A stretch of DNA of 64,000 bases from Actinoallomurus spadix (lineage in GTDB: Bacteria; Actinomycetota; Actinomycetes; Streptosporangiales; Streptosporangiaceae). The DNA lies in contig NZ_JAMXMX010000006.1 in the NCBI RefSeq assembly GCF_024055725.1, positions 62,001 through 126,000 of the forward strand. The letters run 5' to 3'. Within the stretch, counting starts at the first letter, position 1; the number at the start of each line of letters is the position of its first letter. Of this stretch, positions 61,637 through 64,000 are shown in pieces. A program made the translations under genes and the position numbers. The notes under the pieces are model-generated. The model saw only the letters and a list, made by a program, of their open reading frames with translations, ran no database searches and was not told the origin of the DNA.

Positions 61637-61927
61637 TCAGTGGGCCTCGGGGCGCATGACCTTGGTGCGCAGGACGGACTCCTGCAGGTTCAGCTGCCGG
61701 TCGAGCTCTTTGACCGTGGCGGGCTCTGCCGTCAGGTCGATGATCGCGTAGATGCCTTCGGACTTCTTGGCGATGTCGTACGACAGGCGCCGGCGGCCCC
61801 AGACGTCGACCTTCTCCACGCTGCCACCGCCGTCCTTCACCACGGTGAGGAACTGGTCGAGCGACGGCTGGACCGTGCGCTCCTCGGTGTTCGGGTCGAG
61901 GATGACCATGACTTCGTAACGACGCAT
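61637..61927 (-). CDS. rpsF: 30S ribosomal protein S6
   Basis: 96 aa. [15 protein letters not shown] and [26 protein letters not shown] are typical. Start ATG 61927 with AAAGGAGG. First gene of the operon rpsF-ssb-rpsR-rplI. Confidence 0.98.
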   Translation of the reverse strand: MRRYEVMVILDPNTEERTVQPSLDQFLTVVKDGGGSVEKVDVWGRRRLSYDIAKKSEGIYAIIDLTAEPATVKELDRQLNLQESVLRTKVMRPEAH

Positions 61928-61958
61928 GCTGGTCCCAACCTCCTTTGGACTGGTGCGG

Positions 61959-61975
61959 TCACGGTCTCTCCGTGA
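61959..61975 (-). promoter_or_regulatory. hairpin in the rpsF leader
   Basis: TCACGG (61959-61964) pairs with CCGTGA (61970-61975). rpsF leaders in many bacteria contain a S6:S18-binding hairpin with a CCG element, and CCG occurs in the stem here; autoregulation is inferred. Confidence 0.35.
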
Positions 61976-62067
61976 CAGGAGGGCTCTTGCGTCGCCCCGC
62001 GCCTCGGATGCGCGGGACCGACAAAGGCTATCAACAACCGGCAGCTCAATCGGCCGGAAGCGGGACT

Positions 62068-62211
62068 TCAGCGGCCCCGGCGGCGGTCGAGCTCGGACAT
62101 GATGTCGGCCATCCGCGACCGCATGCGGGCCGTCTGGGTCGTCAGCATGGACAACTCCTCGATCAACTCGGCGTCGTCGATGCCGGCCAGGTCACGAGTG
62201 ATCATCGTCAT
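62068..62211 (-). CDS. SOS-type micro-gene, 47 aa
   Basis: ATG 62211 with GGAGG (rc of 62217-62221) 5 nt upstream; product [20 protein letters not shown], then [17 protein letters not shown] and [10 protein letters not shown] single amphipathic helix resembling the first helix of DUF222-type proteins. Headed by a LexA box at 62224-62239 with -10 TAGTGT next to it. Unnoticed by long-frame surveys because of its length. Confidence 0.65.
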   Translation of the reverse strand: MTMITRDLAGIDDAELIEELSMLTTQTARMRSRMADIMSELDRRRGR

Positions 62212-62223
62212 GGCGTCCTCCGT

Positions 62224-62239
62224 TCGAAACCACGTTCGA
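62224..62239 (-). promoter_or_regulatory. LexA (SOS) box of the 62068-62211 gene
   Basis: On the minus strand TCGAACGTGGTTTCGA matches TCGAAC-N4-GTTCGA at 11 of 12 positions. The -10 box TAGTGT (rc of 62239-62244) touches it. Confidence 0.75.
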
Positions 62240-62362
62240 CACTACCGCCTGGGACCGACAGAACGCTCGTCACCCCGGACACCCCGGCGACGCCTTTGAC
62301 CAGCACCGCGGCGGGGAACACTCGGAGAGAGAACCGTCCCTCGGAGGAGGTGACCGATCGTC

Positions 62363-62650
62363 ATGTCACCGCTCGCCATCCCACGCCGCCTCAGGGCACG
62401 GCAGACGCATCCCCTGGAGAACTCCCTCGCCCTCGTCACCGTGGCCGCCGGCCTCGCGACCTTCATCCTCGGGACCATCCACGCGACGCACCTCATCGCC
62501 GCGATCCTGGGCATCGCGACGTTCCTCTTCGGCCTGTACTCCCAGTTGGTCTCCGCGACCACCGCCGAGCGCTGGCTGAACATCCTGGGCATCGGCATGG
62601 CCTTCGTCGGGCTCGGCCTGGGACTGTCGCACGGCGGCTTCACGGTCTAG
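62363..62650 (+). CDS. small three-helix membrane protein
   Basis: 95 aa. Three hydrophobic segments (SLALVTVAAGLATFILGTI; IAAILGIATFLFGLYSQLV; LNILGIGMAFVGLGLGLS) with a basic N-terminus. GGAGGAGG lies 12 nt before ATG 62363, a rather long spacing. Conserved-looking actinomycete membrane protein of unknown role. Confidence 0.8.
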   Translation: MSPLAIPRRLRARQTHPLENSLALVTVAAGLATFILGTIHATHLIAAILGIATFLFGLYSQLVSATTAERWLNILGIGMAFVGLGLGLSHGGFTV

Positions 62651-62700
62651 GGTCGTCCGAACGGTCCAGGGCCGTCCGACCGCGCGCGTAGGCTCGTCGC

Positions 62701-63459
62701 ATGCTGCGAATCGGAGCTCACGTCGACCGCACGGACCCGCTCGCCGCCGCGGCGGCGAAGAAGGCCGAGGCGGTCCAGTTCTTCCTCGGCGACCCGCAGG
62801 GCTGGAAGGCGCCCGTGCTGCCCGAGGACCACGAGGCGATCCGCGACTCCGACGTCGACGTGTACATCCACGCGCCGTACATCGTGAACGTCGCGACGTC
62901 CAACAACCGCATCCGCATCCCGAGCCGCAAGATCCTCACCCAGCAGCTCGAGGGCGCCGCGAAGATCGGGGCCAAGGGTCTGATCGTGCACGGCGGGCAC
63001 GTGCTGAAGAACGACGATCCGCAGACGGGCTTCGACAACTGGCGCAAGGTGTTCGAGCGCATGGAGGACCACCCCGTCCCCGTCCTCATCGAGAACACCG
63101 CGGGCGGCGACAACGCCATGGCCCGCAGGCTGGACCGGATCGCCCGGCTGTGGGAGGCCCTCGACGGCTTCGACGTGGGGTTCTGCCTGGACACCTGTCA
63201 CGCGCACGCGGCGGGCGAGGACCTCGTCGACGTGGTCGAGCGGATCAAGGCCATCACCGGCCGGATCGACCTGGTGCACTGCAACGACAGCCGCGACGCG
63301 TTCGGCTCCGGCGCCGACCGGCACGCCAACCTCGGGGACGGCCGTATCGATCCGGAGCTGATCCTGGCGGTCGTCCGCGCGGCCGGCGCCCCGGTGATCG
63401 TGGAGACGCCCGGTGATGGTCAGGCCGCCGACATCGCCTGGCTCCGCGAGCACCTCTGA
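62701..63459 (+). CDS. endonuclease IV-family protein (AP endonuclease-like)
   Basis: 252 aa, somewhat shorter than Nfo. Metal ligands of the AP endonuclease family 2 TIM barrel can be placed: His57, His97 (VHGGH), Glu131 (LIEN), Asp164 and His167 (LDTCHAH), His193, Asp206/His208 (ADRH) and Glu235 (VETPG). Cleaves DNA at abasic sites. TAGGCT lies 6 nt before ATG 62701, leaderless. It is followed by paired DnaA boxes. Confidence 0.92.
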   Translation: MLRIGAHVDRTDPLAAAAAKKAEAVQFFLGDPQGWKAPVLPEDHEAIRDSDVDVYIHAPYIVNVATSNNRIRIPSRKILTQQLEGAAKIGAKGLIVHGGHVLKNDDPQTGFDNWRKVFERMEDHPVPVLIENTAGGDNAMARRLDRIARLWEALDGFDVGFCLDTCHAHAAGEDLVDVVERIKAITGRIDLVHCNDSRDAFGSGADRHANLGDGRIDPELILAVVRAAGAPVIVETPGDGQAADIAWLREHL

Positions 63460-63468
63460 ACCCCCGAG

Positions 63469-63556
63469 TTATCCACAGGCTGTGGGGAACTCACGCCGGG
63501 GTGGGCCCTGGTTTCCGGCGGGTTGACCCCCCCGGCCGTCCACAGCCTGTGGAAAA
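63469..63556. promoter_or_regulatory. two head-to-head DnaA-box pairs
   Basis: TTATCCACA (63469-63477, perfect) faces TGTGGGGAA (63481-63489); CCGTCCACA (63536-63544) faces TGTGGAAAA (63548-63556). In both pairs the boxes point at each other across 3 nt. Located between convergent genes, so not a promoter. Confidence 0.6.
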
Positions 63557-63567
63557 CGGGACGCGGC

Positions 63568-64000
63568 TCACTCGTCCGGGAGGGCGTCCGGGAGCCCCAC
63601 GGGTCCGTGCTCCCGATCCTCCTCCGTCACGAGGATGAGGACGGACAGCGGCGTCGTGGTGTCCCGCCAGTGCTCGACGGCCGCGGTGAAGACGTCCAGC
63701 AGCGTCCGGTGGACCGCCGGATCGGCGTCGGCCAGTTCCCGCCAGTGGTCGTACAACACCAGGTAGCCGCAGTTCGCCGGAACCCAGGACAGGTCACGGA
63801 GGGCGTCCTGGAGCGCGTCCCAGTTGTGCCCGAAGTACGACGGCAGGACGAACTCGTCGGCGCAGCGCGCGAGCAGCGCCCGCTTGTCGCGCACGTCTTG
63901 GACGTCGATCCAGAAGACGCGGCGACCGCGGCGCTCGGCCTCGGCGGCGCCACGGACGGCCTCCTTCCGCCCGACGGGCCAGGTGTACACGCCCGGTGGC
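63568..64000 (-). CDS. barstar family protein (5' end probably outside window)
   Basis: At least 140 aa. VFWIDVQDVRDKRALLARCADEFVLPSYFGHNWDALQDALRDLSWV is the barstar core (ribonuclease inhibitor). A GTG at 63990 could start it, but the frame stays open to the window edge (codons GCC ACC GGG-type before GTG) and homologues have a longer N-terminus, so the start is likely beyond. No barnase-like RNase was seen nearby. Confidence 0.85.
   Translation of the reverse strand, partial: PPGVYTWPVGRKEAVRGAAEAERRGRRVFWIDVQDVRDKRALLARCADEFVLPSYFGHNWDALQDALRDLSWVPANCGYLVLYDHWRELADADPAVHRTLLDVFTAAVEHWRDTTTPLSVLILVTEEDREHGPVGLPDALPDE

Overview
The window is about 64 kb of very GC-rich actinobacterial chromosome (GTG/TTG starts are common, strong G/C third-position bias, C-terminal DDPPF SSB, mycothiol-type enzymes, DUF5063/recR/ybaB/dnaX block, tRNA adenosine deaminase with its actinobacterial partner proteins). 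The gene style fits Streptosporangiales/Thermomonosporaceae-like filamentous actinomycetes; that assignment is an inference from gene content. The rpsF-ssb-rpsR-rplI and dnaB genes, a near-consensus parS site and two clusters of DnaA boxes suggest an origin-proximal location. There is no rRNA and no CRISPR array, and no integrase or transposase was recognised.

Layout. 1-9.4 kb: a DJ-1/PfpI protein (cut by the window edge), a pnuC-nadR NMN salvage pair, a small secreted protein, a PIG-L deacetylase, an exported D,D-carboxypeptidase, an S9 peptidase, a TetR regulator and an exported M15-like zinc protein. 9.4-16.7 kb (housekeeping, mostly minus strand): asd-lysC (with the internal lysC beta start), DUF5063-recR, ybaB, dnaX and the SRP RNA gene, then DUF952 and tRNA-Ser(GGA). 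16.7-20.2 kb: a decayed, lower-GC stretch beginning right behind the tRNA, with an orphan operator-covered promoter, an unknown membrane protein, and a GntR / anti-sigma-like ATPase / small Trp-rich protein module. 20.3-33.8 kb: accessory regulators and enzymes (SDR with a divergent LuxR/LAL regulator, a decayed LysR-quinone reductase pair, HAD, XRE-MmyB, ADH, MFS, esterase, phosphotriesterase-like protein with TetR, lipoprotein). 34-38.8 kb: tRNA-Ser(CGA), tadA with two paralogous partner proteins, upp, a PH-domain membrane protein and an XRE-TPR regulator. 38.8-51.7 kb: EamA/B3-B4, XRE-cupin, an aldo-keto reductase lacking three of its four catalytic residues, SnoaL-like, epimerase, an arginase-GNAT fusion, a mycothiol nitroreductase-like protein, MerR/TipA, an XRE-PLD regulator with two Trp-rich proteins, MarR, and a DUF4097/DrrA/DrrB-like exporter. 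51.9-64 kb: dnaB, a DnaA-box cluster, MATE, a second ABC exporter, TetR with an FAD monooxygenase sharing three operators, a LexA-boxed micro-gene, a PGRP amidase, the rplI-rpsR-ssb-rpsF operon, a second LexA-boxed micro-gene, an endonuclease IV-like protein and a barstar homologue.

The points most worth following are: (i) two tiny genes (62 and 47 codons), each headed by an almost perfect actinobacterial LexA box; (ii) a 66-bp codon-anomalous patch exactly over the dnaB P-loop, the classical DnaB intein insertion region, with no intein present; (iii) an aldo-keto reductase pseudoenzyme; (iv) a small Trp-rich protein family present three times next to regulators; (v) DnaA-box clusters and a parS-like site outside any dnaA-dnaN context; (vi) an intact repressible promoter driving no recognisable gene behind tRNA-Ser; and (vii) many genes whose -10 box lies 6-9 nt before the start codon, implying widespread leaderless transcription. 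All functional calls come from reading motifs; no database search was possible.
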